DNA of 64,000 nt, from positions 99,014,001 through 99,078,000 of the forward strand of contig OZ231127.1 in the NCBI GenBank assembly GCA_965153355.1, given 5' to 3'. Shown in pieces: positions 35,341-44,939 of the stretch. The notes below the pieces were generated by a model. The model was not told where the DNA came from. It ran no database searches and worked only from the letters and a program-made list of their open reading frames with translations. This DNA comes from Flaccisagitta enflata. Lineage: Eukaryota; Chaetognatha; Sagittoidea; Aphragmophora. Every line of letters begins with the position of its first letter. Within the stretch, counting starts at the first letter, position 1. A program made the position numbers and the translations under genes.

Positions 35341-35699
35341 ACAAAAGATACTACAAACAGTCACACAGGACCTTGATTTCAACTCTAGGGTTCTCCAGAA
35401 TGACAAAAGTACAAAAATCATCACTTGTGAAGGTAAGACCGATGGACAGATCGACAGATGGACAAAGTAAGGTGTAAAGTCGACTAATAGTTGCAGCACT
35501 TATGGCGTGGTGCCTAGATCATATACAAATTGATTTTGCGTGTAGATGCGCCTCCAATTATGCGAATGGAAAATGAACATTGCTCGGGAAAATCATTTTG
35601 AATGCCCAAATTGAGTGTGGCCTTCTACATAAAAGTACTGGTAGTCTGGTACATCCATTTTTCTAGCATTTCTATTTGCCGCTCTCCAAGTGTAGAAGG

Positions 35700-36300
35700 A
35701 ACAATGCAAGATACACGGCTACCCTAGTCGCGCGCGGGTGGGCAGGAGCAGTGCTGGAGAAGGTTACCAGGGCATCTGGGAAGGAGCCGTATGCTCAAAA
35801 AGCTCAAAAACGCCTTGAAAGTAATAGTCACAAAAGCGTTAGATGGTCAGCGGTACCCGTGCCCTGCTTAAGTAGGTTGTGGTTAAAGTTGAGGGGGATC
35901 AGGGTAGCGGCCCCAAAGGGGTCGATGACCTATGCTTTCACACATATGGGAAATTTTCTCCTCCTCCTCCTCCTTCTCCTCCGCACCTCCCCTTCCCCAA
36001 ACCTCAGGTATATCTCAGCCTGGAGGCTTATCCCGGCCTCGGGGCCCAAATCCCTAGAGAGTGAACTCTGGGCCTTGGGAATGGGATTTGGGCCTTGAGG
36101 GTGGGATTTGGGCCTGAAGACTGGAATTTGGGCCATGGGGCTGGGATATGGGCCTCCAGGCTGAGAAATGGGCCTGGAGGCTGGGGGAGGAGGGGTACGG
36201 AGAACAATTCATCCAAGGATCGCACATGGTCAGCGGTACCCGATGCCTTGCTTGGAGTGATTAGCTGAAGTGGAGTGAGCAGGGCAGTCCTTATCTAACT
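35700..36300 (+). mobile_element. Family A left end fused to a family C element
   Basis: AGATACACGGCTACCCTAG, GTCGCGCGCGGGTGGGCAGG run into CACAAAAGCGTTAGATGGTC, AGCGGTACCCGTGCCCTGCT, AGTTGAGGGGGATCAGGGTA and GCGGCCCCAAAGGGG. The interior units are of type GGGCCTTGGGGATGGGATTT. A second GGTCAGCGGTACCCGATGCC follows at 36229. The same fusion occurs at 51178-51610, so the composite is an inherited form, not a chance junction. Confidence 0.75.
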
Positions 36301-36469
36301 CGCTCCATGTACCCAAAATATGCAAGAGAGCAACTGAATACCTCCGCTATATCAATCTAAAAGTAAGACTACACTTTATTCCTATAGTATCTATCATTTC
36401 ACCAAATCCAAAATCCGCAACACAATACTAATTTAAAATCAAACATCACACTCAATCATTACCTCTCAG

Positions 36470-36724
36470 AAACGCGATGATCCTAACGACCATTACGTCT
36501 CTCCTCTCTCGCCGGAGACTTTAGTTCCATCCTATCCGTCGTACAACTTCGTCGACGTAGTGTTGGACTCGAGTGCCGCTTCCGACGATTCGAGCGACGT
36601 TGACGAAAACCAACTGTTGTGGGATCGTCGATTTGACCGCGACACTCTTACAATGAGAAGACGCGTCGATCATGTTTCGCGTGGCCACTACATCGACCAC
36701 CGTCCTCGCTTAAACCGCCATTAA
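36470..36724 (+). CDS. Terminal exon, unknown protein with acidic Ser/Asp stretch
   Basis: After a good acceptor (ATTACCTCTCAG, 36469) a frame of 84 codons stays open to TAA at 36722-36724. It reads KRDDPNDHYVSPLSPETLVP, SYPSYNFVDVVLDSSAASDD, SSDVDENQLLWDRRFDRDTL and TMRRRVDHVSRGHYIDHRPR, then LNRH. Codons are GC-rich (CGTCGTC, GACGAC) against an AT-rich background, which supports a real exon. A polyadenylation signal AATAAA lies at 36827-36832. I recognise no family; the acidic serine cluster followed by a basic, histidine-rich tail suggests a disordered C-terminus, perhaps a cytoplasmic tail or nuclear protein. Upstream exons were not found within several kb, which are filled with repeats. 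Confidence 0.72.
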   Translation, partial: KRDDPNDHYVSPLSPETLVPSYPSYNFVDVVLDSSAASDDSSDVDENQLLWDRRFDRDTLTMRRRVDHVSRGHYIDHRPRLNRH

Positions 36725-36826
36725 TTACTTAATTCATTTTATATATCTCGATGTGGATCCCGACGTGTTTTTATGCCTCTTGTAAATAATGCTTTTAATT
36801 TGAATAGTTTTGCTTTTTCTTATTTC

Positions 36827-36832
36827 AATAAA
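36827..36832 (+). promoter_or_regulatory. Polyadenylation signal of the plus-strand gene
   Basis: AATAAA 103 bp downstream of the stop codon at 36724. Confidence 0.7.
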
Positions 36833-36893
36833 AAAATTATTACAACATAAAAAAATTCAATAACAAAGCAATAGTTCATTTGCATATTGCAGA

Positions 36894-36923
36894 CCGGCGC
36901 CAGCCCTTCGGGGCTGGCGCCGG
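36894..36923. other. Perfect 13-bp GC hairpin with TTCG loop and T-run
   Basis: CCGGCGCCAGCCC (36894-36906), loop TTCG, GGGCTGGCGCCGG (36911-36923), then nine T's. C(TTCG)G is the exceptionally stable tetraloop. It sits between the polyadenylation signals of two convergent genes (36827 on plus, 36972 on minus). Confidence 0.95.
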
Positions 36924-36966
36924 TTTTTTTTTAAAAAAGCCTTTTTTTCACACCAACATTTTACAC

Positions 36967-36972
36967 TTTATT
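36967..36972 (-). promoter_or_regulatory. Polyadenylation signal of the minus-strand gene
   Basis: TTTATT on the plus strand, AATAAA on the minus strand, 61 bp downstream of the stop codon at 37033. Confidence 0.65.
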
Positions 36973-37032
36973 CATAACATTCATTTACTACATTTCACTG
37001 TCGTCGTGTTTAAAATAAAACAACTGCATGGT

Positions 37033-37198
37033 TTATAAAAATTTATCTTTTTCTTCATGTGGTAACGTGCTCCAATTCAAAGAAACAGCAAAACTAACAA
37101 AAAATCCTTGATGAGATAGAAATATCATTGCTCCATCGCGTTCAAAAACTACTACGCGACTTGAAGGAGAAGGAAGAACTGAATCATCTGTTTCTTTC
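37033..37198 (-). CDS. Terminal exon, unknown protein, convergent gene
   Basis: The minus-strand frame reads KETDDSVLPSPSSRVVVFER, DGAMIFLSHQGFFVSFAVSL and NWSTLPHEEKDKFL before TAA (37035-37033). An acceptor is plausible at CTGTTCAAG (37199), with CAGATGATTCAG as an alternative; a TGA in the same frame near 37222 means the exon cannot extend far upstream. Mixed hydrophobic strands with a charged end look like a small folded C-terminal domain, for example the end of a receptor or enzyme. I do not recognise it. The properly placed polyadenylation signal supports the call. Confidence 0.55.
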
Positions 37199-37475
37199 CT
37201 TGAACAGAATTCAGTTACAGTTCAACAGCTATCATGAGTCTGATCTGAGTCTCTCTCTTTTCTTAAACACGCAGAGAAGAATCATTTTTGAATCGAAAGT
37301 CGAGAGAAGTTTTAAATTGAAGTAACTTGCACTCGGATAATCCATACTTTTTTCATTCCAGCTTTGAGATCACTTGATTATAGTATGTATCCCAAAGCTT
37401 CATATACATTATTACTAGTAGTTATAGTATGCTATAAGCTATTACATTAGTTCCTACAATAAATGTTCTGATATA

Positions 37476-38067
37476 CCATCGTGGCCATAGATAAGAGAAT
37501 AACTTTAAAGTGTCATAAATCGCTTAATTTTGATCGCAGAGAGATGATTTTTTTCCATCAAAATTTGCGCCTTCAAAAAATCTATCAAACAAGACCAAGC
37601 TGGTTCTTGTATCTTTATTCGTTTAGAAATGAAAGTCAAATGAATAAAACATTTGCTTTTTGCAAATGTGGTTGAGAAAATTTTTCTCAGTTTATGGGGA
37701 ATGGAGCACTGGCACACAGAGCCAATTATACTTTAAGATCGACGAGTTAAGCTCGTCTAGGGTTAGCCCACATCAACTTGGATCTCAATCCAATTGTGAA
37801 CTCAAAGATTCAAACGAAAAACCTGTAGGAACAGGGAAGAAAACATGCAAAGCAGGGCTGAAATTAATCTCATAACTGGTTTGAAACAACATCACTCCAG
37901 AGTACCTCCAGTCTCTCTACGAGTCAATGCCAAAGTGAATGCAGGCGGTGGTGGATGCCTAACATGGTCATACTAAATATTAGATGCAGTCTGATAAGTT
38001 TGCTGCTCAGTTTTAGTCAAAAAATCAACTAATACACCAACTGTTCTTATATTTATGGCCAAGATGG
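37476..38067 (+). pseudogene. Internally deleted Tc1/mariner element with transposase remnants
   Basis: The ends CCATCGTGGCCATAGATA and TATTTATGGCCAAGATGG are inverted repeats flanked by TA. Translated scraps across frames include NGAPAHRANYTL, LDLNPIVN (cf. 'SPDLNPIE') and TPEYLQSLYESMPK-stop-MQ, AVVDA-stop-HGHTKY, in the order of a Tc1 transposase C-terminal half. Many stops and frame changes show it is dead. Sister of 5825-7259. Confidence 0.8.
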
Positions 38068-38106
38068 TAACATTTTACTTCTTTTTACTTCATTTTACTC
38101 CTTTTT

Positions 38107-38313
38107 AGTCGCGTGCACGCGACTCTACGTCCCGCTTTGTCTGTCCATCAGTATTTCCGTCTGTTGGTCCATCCGTCCATCACACTTTACTTTTTAGGGT
38201 TTTTGCGGTCTTTGGCCTCATTGTTCCTGCCCAAATGATCTGGTGACCTCAATTACAGCCTCTGCCCACCCGCACGCCACTGGGGTAGCCGTGTATCTGT
38301 CCTTGTTTTGTTG
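38107..38313 (-). mobile_element. Family A element, first of a tandem pair
   Basis: It opens with an intact TAGTCGCGTGCACGCGACT, then CTACGTCCCGCTTTGTCTG, and ends GTGTATCTGTCCTTGTT. Confidence 0.88.
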
Positions 38314-38527
38314 GGTATTACGCGACTCTACACCCCGCTATGTCGGTTGGTTGGTTGGTTGGTTGGTCGCTCGGTTGGTCGGCTGGTCGGTCGGTCCCCT
38401 TTCTATCTTTTCAGCGTTTTTTAGCATTTTGAGCATATGGCTCCTGCCCAGATGCCCCAGTGACCTTCTCCAGCACTGCTCCTGCCCACCAGCACGCAAC
38501 TAGGGTAGCCGTGAATCTGGCCATGTT
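38314..38527 (-). mobile_element. Family A element, second of a tandem pair
   Basis: It begins with TTACGCGACTCTACACCCCG directly after the previous copy, has a (GGTT)n/(GGTC)n tract and ends GTGAATCTGGCCATGTT. Confidence 0.85.
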
Positions 38528-39699
38528 ATTTTATACTATACATATTTATTTATAGAAATATATAAAAGCCATTATGAACGTTTTCAAAGCCTTGAATAAA
38601 AAAAAACTTAAGGACAGTGCGTGTTATTGGCGTGTTCAAGAATTGCAAAAAATTGATTGAACATGCCCTGCGGATGTTTGGGCACGGGTTACCATATGTA
38701 TAACAAGGGGAAACCGTCGTTGGGCATTTTTTAGTTACCCTCGGACCGCTCGGCGCATTCAAAATTGGCCAGGAAGGGCCAAAAAAGGCCAAAATTGATA
38801 ACCCACCCACCAACATGAAAAAATACAAAAATGGTTAAATTTTCATGATTAAGCATCTTTTTTGGACTCGTTGGACACAAAAAACATAAAGGTAGGTGGT
38901 TGAGTGGGTGGTTGGGTGGGGTGACCCATGGGGTGGGGGCAAGGTGGCCAAATTGGCCAAAAATCACCCCCTGATGGAGGTGGTTGTAAAAAATGACAAA
39001 AATCCAAATTGTTGATTTTTTTGGCAAATATACATCTCATTTAGTGGGATTCTGCAAAAAAAATTGGTATTATTTGGGTTTTTGGACAAAAAATGGCCCA
39101 GATGAAGTTTTGAGGGTTGTTGTAATTTTAGCTGGCTGCACACCTTAATTTGTTTGCTTATAGCTTCTAAACGCTTTAATTCCCAAAAAGCAGGTTGGTC
39201 TCATCTGAAAGATCTTTCAAAAAGCTTTCAGAAGCTCATGAATTTTAATTGATTTGGTTGAAAAATGGTGATACAGTGATCTTCCAAAGTACAGTAAAAA
39301 ATGGAATTTGTCATCATTTGACCTGTCAACTTTGTTTGCTTATAACTTTTTATCCTCCAAAGCTAGTAAAACATGGTTGGTCTCATCTGAACAATCCTTC
39401 GAAAATTTTTCAGAAGCTCATGAATTTTAATTCATATGGTTGAAAAATGACAATACAGTGACCTCTCAAAGTACAGTAAAAAATGAATTTTGTCATTATT
39501 TGACCTGTCAACTTTGTTTGCTTATATTTTTTTATCCTTAAAAGTTAGTAAAACATGGTTGGTCTCATCTGAAAGATCATTTGAAAAGCTTTCAGAAGCC
39601 CATGAATTTTTATTGATTTGGTTGAAAAATGGCAATACAGTGATCTCTCAAAGTACAGTAAAAAATGGAATTTTGTCATTATTTGTCAACTTTGTTTGC

Positions 39700-39836
39700 T
39701 TATTGGAAAAAAGTCGAGATTCGAAGAGTTTTTGATTTCCGCGAAGGAAAGTTGTTTTCCTTTTTTTTATGAGGCGTTTGAGGAAGTTGGTCAGTTTTGG
39801 GAGCCAAATGAGACTACTTATGAAATTGATAGCTAA
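39700..39836 (+). CDS. Coding-like segment, possible sulfotransferase exon
   Basis: The frame reads GKKSRFEEFLISAKESCFPF, FYEAFEEVGQFWEPNETTYE and IDS before TAA (39834-39836). FEEFLI...FPFFYEAFEEVGQFWE resembles the conserved sulfotransferase stretch 'F.EF...F.......P.....VL.FWE'. The expected LFL.YEDM that should follow is absent; instead the frame stops. It begins where the left arm of the giant palindrome ends. It could be a distal exon of the gene starting at 4659, an unrelated sulfotransferase fragment, or a captured pseudo-exon. The resemblance is from memory and short. Confidence 0.35.
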
Positions 39837-40044
39837 GAAAGAGCTAATTCTCCTTTTTCAGATGACGCCAAGTAGAATTCTGTGCGATCAATAATTTTGG
39901 AGCTATGATTTTTTTAATTTCTTTTTATTTTTCCGCATTTTCCAGAAAAACGAGGAATTGAGTTAGTTGAAGTCTATTTGAACTTTGAAATGTCCCAGGT
40001 GGTAATTGTGCATCCTGGCAGCACAGTCTCTCTCTCATTTCAAC

Positions 40045-40210
40045 TAAGGACTCTATGAGAGGCTTTGTCTGTCAGTCCATTTATCAGTCTGTTGGTCTGT
40101 CTGTCCGTCTGAGTTGAAAAGTGGAAAAACAAGCAGTCTAGATGCTTTTGCATGGGGGTTGGGGTGTGGATGGGGGTTGGATGCCCCTGTCCGCAATGAT
40201 ATTGTTAGCC
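40045..40210 (-). mobile_element. Family A variant (A2), reverse orientation
   Basis: GACTCTATGAGAGGCTTTGT, CTGTCAGTCC tract, GAGTTGAAAAGTGG, GGTTGGATGCCCCTGTCCGC and AATGATATTG match the complement of 30480-30690. Confidence 0.7.
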
Positions 40211-40293
40211 AGTGTTGTATGTTTTTCTCTGTTTCTCTCTCTGTATCTCTCTTCCCCTCTGTCTCTCTCTCCCCCTCTGTCTGTCTGTCTGTC

Positions 40294-40296
<3 letters not shown>

Positions 40297-40372
<76 letters not shown>
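40297..40372 (+). repeat. CT dinucleotide microsatellite
   Basis: About 75 bp of (CT)n preceded by CTGTCTGT units, in the spacer of the giant palindrome. Confidence 0.97.
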
Positions 40373-41669
40373 CTCTCAGCATTTACGACCTACAGCGATT
40401 AGCCGCCTTTATTGGTTACTTTTTGATAATAGAGCACAGGCTATGGCGAACATTTTGTATTCCATATTTTACTGTGCTTTGAGAGATCACTGTATTGCCA
40501 TTTTTCAACCAAATCAATAGAAATTCATGAGCTTCTAAAAGCTTTCTGAAAGATCTTTAAGATGAGACCAACCATATTTTACTAACTTTTAAGGATAAAA
40601 AGTATAAGCAAAAACAAAGTTGACAGGCCAAATAATGACAAAATTCTATTTTTTACTGTACTTTGAGAGATCACTGTATTGCCATTTTTCAACCAAATGA
40701 ATTAAGATTCATGAGCTTCTAAAAAATTTTCAAAAGATCTTTCAGATGAGACCAACGATGTTTTACTAGCTTTGAAGGATAAAAAGTTATAAGCCAACAA
40801 AGTTGACAGATCAAATGATGACAAATTCCATTTTTTACTGTACTTTGGAAGATCACTGTACCGCCATTTTTCTACCAAATCAATTAAAATTCATGAGCTT
40901 CTGAAAGCTTTTTGAAAGATCTTTCAGATGAGACCAACCTGATTTTTGGGAATTCAAGCGTTTAGAAGCTATAAGCAAACAAAGTTAAGGTGTGCAGCCA
41001 GCTAAAATTACAACAACCCTCAAAACTTCATCTGGGCCATTTTTTGTCCAAAAACCCAAATAATACCAATTTTTTTTGCAGAATCCCACTAAATGAGATG
41101 TATTTTTGCCGAAAAAATCAACAATTTGGATTTTTGTCATTTTCTACGACCACCTCCATCAGGGGGTGATTTTTGGCCAATTTGGCCACCTTGCCCCCAC
41201 CCCATGGGTCACCCCACCCAACCACCCACTCAACCACCTACCTTTATGTTTTTTGTGTCCAACGAGTCCAAAAAAGATGCTTAATCATGAAAATCTAACC
41301 ATTTTTGTATTTTTTCATGTTGGTGGGTGGGTTATCAATTTTGGCCTTTTTTGGCCCTTCCTGGCCAATTCTGAATGCGCCGAGCGGTCCGAGGGTAACT
41401 AAAAAATGCCCAGCAACGGTTTCCCCTTGTTATACATATGGTGACCAACCCATTGCATAACGACTTCTGTAGTAACGCCATTTCCGGTATTCGCCATGGC
41501 AACGAAACGCCATTTTGGCGTCTATATGGCGTTATTTGAGGCGTTATTATTGTTGTCATTGCTGTCACTTTTTTGTCCATCTTTTTTACTCATTATGGAT
41601 TTTTTGTGATCATTTGAAAAAAAAAACTAAAAAAAGAAAGAATATTATGTAATACATTCATTATTAATA

Positions 41670-41935
41670 ATGATTCTTTTCATTTTTTATTTTTATTTTT
41701 TATTTTTCATTTGTTATTCTACATTTTTCACTTTTCACTTTTTACTTTTCAATTTTTATTTTTCATTTTTTATTTATCATTTTTTACTTTTCATTTTTCA
41801 TTTTTTTACTTTTTGTTTTTCATTTTTCACTTTTCATTTTTCTTTTTTTTTTTGTTTTTTATTTTTTTCATTTTTTTTTATTTATTTTCTGACTTTGATA
41901 TACAGTTTTTCTTTTTTCTTTTTTTTTAACCCTTA
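41670..41935 (+). repeat. TTTTCATT-type low-complexity tract
   Basis: T-rich array with units TTTTTCATTTTT and TTTTTATT. Confidence 0.9.
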
Positions 41936-42189
41936 TATTTAAGGTTTCATATTTAAATTTTAGTTTCATATACTTCAATTATCTATTTTTTAAATTTTTT
42001 ACATATTAGCATTTATATCTTCCTTTTATAATGAATGTTTTGATAGAAAATGACCAAAGTTTGAAAATGATCAATCATTCTCCGACATGCTTAACGTGAG
42101 ATTCGATAACATCGACATAACATAAATGCTGAAACAATTCTCTCGGTTCTGGTCTCAGTCTCTCATAGAGAGATAACTACAGAGTTACA

Positions 42190-42192
42190 GTG

Positions 42193-42248
<56 letters not shown>
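42190..42248 (+). repeat. GACA tetranucleotide microsatellite
   Basis: Fourteen (GACA) units. Confidence 0.97.
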
Positions 42249-42249
<1 letters not shown>

Positions 42250-42705
42250 CAGACATTTTGTTTTATGTTTATTAACTAGCTTTGAATAGCTTGAAATACC
42301 TTCAAATAGCTTCAAATAGTTGTAAATAGCTCTTGATAGCTTTTGATAGACTTTTTTAGCTTTATATAGCTTTATATAGACCATAACGACCAGAAACGAA
42401 GTCGTTATATGCAAAAACCGTAACTATAGTGTCTTTGATGCTATTGGGGAATAACAAAACGTGACAAAAAACGGGTTTCCGAATTTTCTACGCAACCCGT
42501 TGATGGTGACCCGTGCCCAAACATCCGCAGGGCATGTTCAATCAATTTTTTGCAATTCTTGAACACGCCAGCGTGTTATCTAAGGTAATATAGGTAATTG
42601 AGATAATCACATAACTACTAATGATTACCTAAAAATACCTATCTTTTTACCTAAAGTACCCTAAAGTATCCTTAAGTACCCTAAAGCACCAAAAGTACCT
42701 CAAGC

Positions 42706-43204
42706 GGGGGAAAGTATTAGGACTTCAAATTATAATTATGAAATTTTAGGAAAAACGAAAGTTAGTTTATGGGTGCAAACTACTTGACATTTTCTATTTA
42801 AGAAAGAAAAAATATTTATGACAGATTTTGTGAGAATTTTCATGCAAACCAAAACTTCATTAAGATCAAGGTTTTTTATACTTTTGTTTTTGTGATTCAA
42901 GCTGAAATTACAAAATGCAAGTGAAAAACTGTTTTTGAATGAAATTGAAATTTTAGATATTGAAATTAATGATACAAATGAACAGATATTCAACATAATG
43001 ACCAAAACAAATCATTTTTGTGCAAAATTAAAGAATTCACTATTATAAAAAGAAAGAAGATGATAGATTGAAAATGGTAAACTGTGCTAAATAGAAGTCA
43101 AAACTGGGTAAAAATATTTTTTTCTTTCTTGGATAACAAATAAACTAACTTTTGTTAATCCTAAGACTTCATGATTAAGATTTGATGTCTTAATACTTTC
43201 CCCC
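42706..43204. mobile_element. Palindromic MITE with GGGGGAAAGTATTA ends
   Basis: GGGGGAAAGTATTAGGACTT pairs with the region ending TTAATACTTTCCCCC. AACGAAAGTTAGTTTATG pairs with the complement near 43140 (AAATAAACTAACTTTTGTT). Size about 500 bp. Non-coding. Confidence 0.8.
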
Positions 43205-43404
43205 AGTCGAAAAAAAAAAATCAACCTGTAGTGCAAGAATGTGAATCTTTTTAGTGATTTTCGCAAAGATTTTCAAAGAATTTGCTTTTGTCAACATCAC
43301 TACAAAATGTCACTACCATCAGGGATGTTTTTTACCCATAATCAATCAACGCCCACTGTGTATTTGGAGCTGATCTGAACCCATTGCCCTTTTTTTGGAA
43401 AACT

Positions 43405-43581
43405 CAGTTGAATCCCGCTCTAACAGATTTCACGGGACTAACATAATCTATCTGTCATAGGTGGAATTCTGTTATAGTCAATGTAGAGAATAAAAGAAAA
43501 TGGTTGGAAGGGACTGAGAATTGGTATCTGTAATAGGCGGAATTCCATTAAAAGTGGGTCTGACTGATCGGGGTTCAATTG
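43405..43581. mobile_element. Pogo-like MITE with CAGTTGAATCCCG ends
   Basis: CAGTTGAATCCCGCTCTAAC pairs with GATCGGGGTTCAATTG; TA is preserved on the right. It lies 65 bp upstream of the exon at 43646. Confidence 0.78.
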
Positions 43582-43645
43582 TACTCATTTAAACCACTTG
43601 GAGCTCATTGGAATTTAGCAAAGAAGTATTGCCTTAACATTTTAG

Positions 43646-43846
43646 GTGCTCCGGGTTGGGTCATCACCGCTCCAGGCCCCAATGGCACCATGGCCTACTT
43701 GAGGCGCCTTTGTCCAGGCAAATCTCAGTGGAGACTACCAGTTTCAAGGCTGGCAAACTTTGAAGAAATGATGACTATACTGCCAACTCAAGAATGCTTT
43801 GATAAAGCGTTCAACTCAAAAAAATTTGATGGAGGCCTGCTTCATG
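43646..43846 (+). CDS. Unrecognised extracellular-type protein, exon a
   Basis: First visible exon of a gene whose five exons fit together in phase. Acceptor TTTTAG (43645), donor CATG|GTAAGG (43846/43847); it enters after one base of a codon and leaves after one base. It encodes APGWVITAPGPNGTMAYLRR, LCPGKSQWRLPVSRLANFEE, MMTILPTQECFDKAFNSKKF and DGGLLH. Two cysteines and an N-glycosylation site (NGT) suggest a secreted or luminal protein. The GAPGWVITAPGPNG loop is glycine/proline-rich. I do not recognise the family. The start of the protein lies further upstream, outside anything I could identify. Confidence 0.75.
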
Positions 43847-44107
43847 GTAAGGATCAAGAGTCAAGAATTGTTCACTTTTACAATTGAGACCACCTCTTCT
43901 TTATTATTGTGCCATTTCTAAACGAATAAAGCGGGGACAACCAGCAAGGTCTCATTCAAAAGATCTTTCACAGAGCTTTCAAACGGTCATGGATTTTCCT
44001 ATGTTTTTCTCATTGGATGAACACAAAATAATGAAAAGCATTTTGTTCCGTGTTTTATTTTGCGACCGTTATTTGTGTCATGAGATGTCATAATTTTCAC
44101 GCAACAG

Positions 44108-44214
44108 GGACAACAGATGCAGAGCATGCAGGAGTAACTCGCTGGATTGAATGGTGCCATGGTGCAGCTCATGATGCATTGGGATGCACAATGGCAACAT
44201 TTCGAGGAGCTAGC
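44108..44214 (+). CDS. Unrecognised extracellular-type protein, exon b
   Basis: Acceptor GCAACAG (44107), donor AGC|GTAAGT (44214/44215), phase 1 in and phase 0 out, 107 bases. It encodes GTTDAEHAGVTRWIEWCHGA and AHDALGCTMATFRGAS. Two cysteines and two histidines are clustered (EWCHGAAHDALGC), which would suit a metal or active site, but this is only an impression. The exon follows a 260-bp intron that contains the shared TTTCTAAACGAATAAAG phrase found in many repeats here. Confidence 0.78.
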
Positions 44215-44462
44215 GTAAGTAAAAATTGATTTACGCATTTTGTCTTGCTGTCTATCTGACTTTATGTTTAGGTCTGTAAGCCGTCTTCCTTTCTGTCTCA
44301 TTCTTTTTGATCTTAGTCTCTGCCTCATTCTGTCTGGCTGTCAGTCTGTTCCTGTCTTTCTCTATCTCTTTTTCTTGCTGTCTCTCTGTCTTTTCTGATC
44401 TAAGATGCTGTTAGTCTGTTTATCTTCCTGTTTGTCTATTTGACTCTCTGTCTCTGTCTTTC

Positions 44463-44484
44463 TGTCTCTCTGTCTGTCTGTCTC

Positions 44485-44566
<82 letters not shown>

Positions 44567-44570
44567 CCAC
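44463..44570 (+). repeat. CT dinucleotide microsatellite
   Basis: (CT)n with CTGT interruptions at the start, in the intron after exon b. Confidence 0.97.
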
Positions 44571-44738
44571 TTTACTTTTAAAACAATTCTGAGTGAAAAG
44601 TCTCATAACAGTTGGTTTTTCTGCAGTCTTGTTTAGTAGTGGAGTGCAACAACATATAACTAGCAAAATTAAAATCATACCCCAAGCGCCTTTTGCGTAA
44701 TCTTTAAGATAGAAGTGTTTTGATTCAACTTGCAATTT

Positions 44739-44938
44739 CATATTGTTAATCTATGCAAAATTTCCTTTCATTTGATAGGTTGCACTCAATACTTTTACAA
44801 AGAATCAAAATTTCATTTTTTGACTCACCGTTACTAAAAAGTCATGGTGGCACAAAAAATGAAAACATATTTTTTTGAATAAAACTATATAGTGTGACCT
44901 ATCAAATGTAAGAAAATTTTGCATAGAATAGCAATATG
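44739..44938. mobile_element. Palindromic MITE with CTATGCAAAATT arms
   Basis: CATATTGTTAATCTATGC plus AAAATTTCC pairs with GGAAAATTTTGCATAG-type sequence ending CAATATG. TTTGATAGGTTGCACT pairs with AGTGTGACCTATCAAA. About 200 bp. Confidence 0.8.
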
Positions 44939-44939
44939 G

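Larger units (their letters stand above)
41447..42502. mobile_element. 1.06-kb insertion with 9-bp target duplication
   Basis: ATGGTGACC occurs at 41438-41446 and 42503-42511. The other arm of the palindrome reads continuously through the matching site (GGCACGGGTTACCATATG at 38680), so the empty site is known. Near the ends TTGCATAACGACTTC pairs with GAAGTCGTTATATGCAA. The interior is T-rich (41670-41935), with a (GACA)n at 42190-42248 and no coding frame. Confidence 0.78.
38625..42575. repeat. Giant inverted repeat (foldback), about 1.1-kb arms
   Basis: The left arm 38625-39700 pairs with 40465-41446 plus 42503-42575. Shared blocks include GTTCAAGAATTGCAAAAAAT, CTCGGACCGCTCGGCGCATT, AACAAGGGGAAACCG and AATCCCACTAAATGAGATG (right-hand orientation). 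Each arm contains three or four degenerate copies of a block of about 160 bp with GGTTGGTCTCATCTGAAAGA. The spacer 39700-40465 holds a coding-like segment, a family A variant and a CT array. The right arm carries a 1.06-kb insertion. Confidence 0.88.

Noticed and set aside
36894-36932. Bacterial terminator, implying bacterial contamination
   Set aside because: The flanks contain spliced-type exons, AATAAA signals and family C repeats typical of the rest of the window.
38731-39040. Proline/histidine-rich open frames present twice (38849-39040 and 41093-41284)
   Set aside because: They duplicate because they lie in the two arms of the giant palindrome; stops on either side and lack of splice signals argue against coding.
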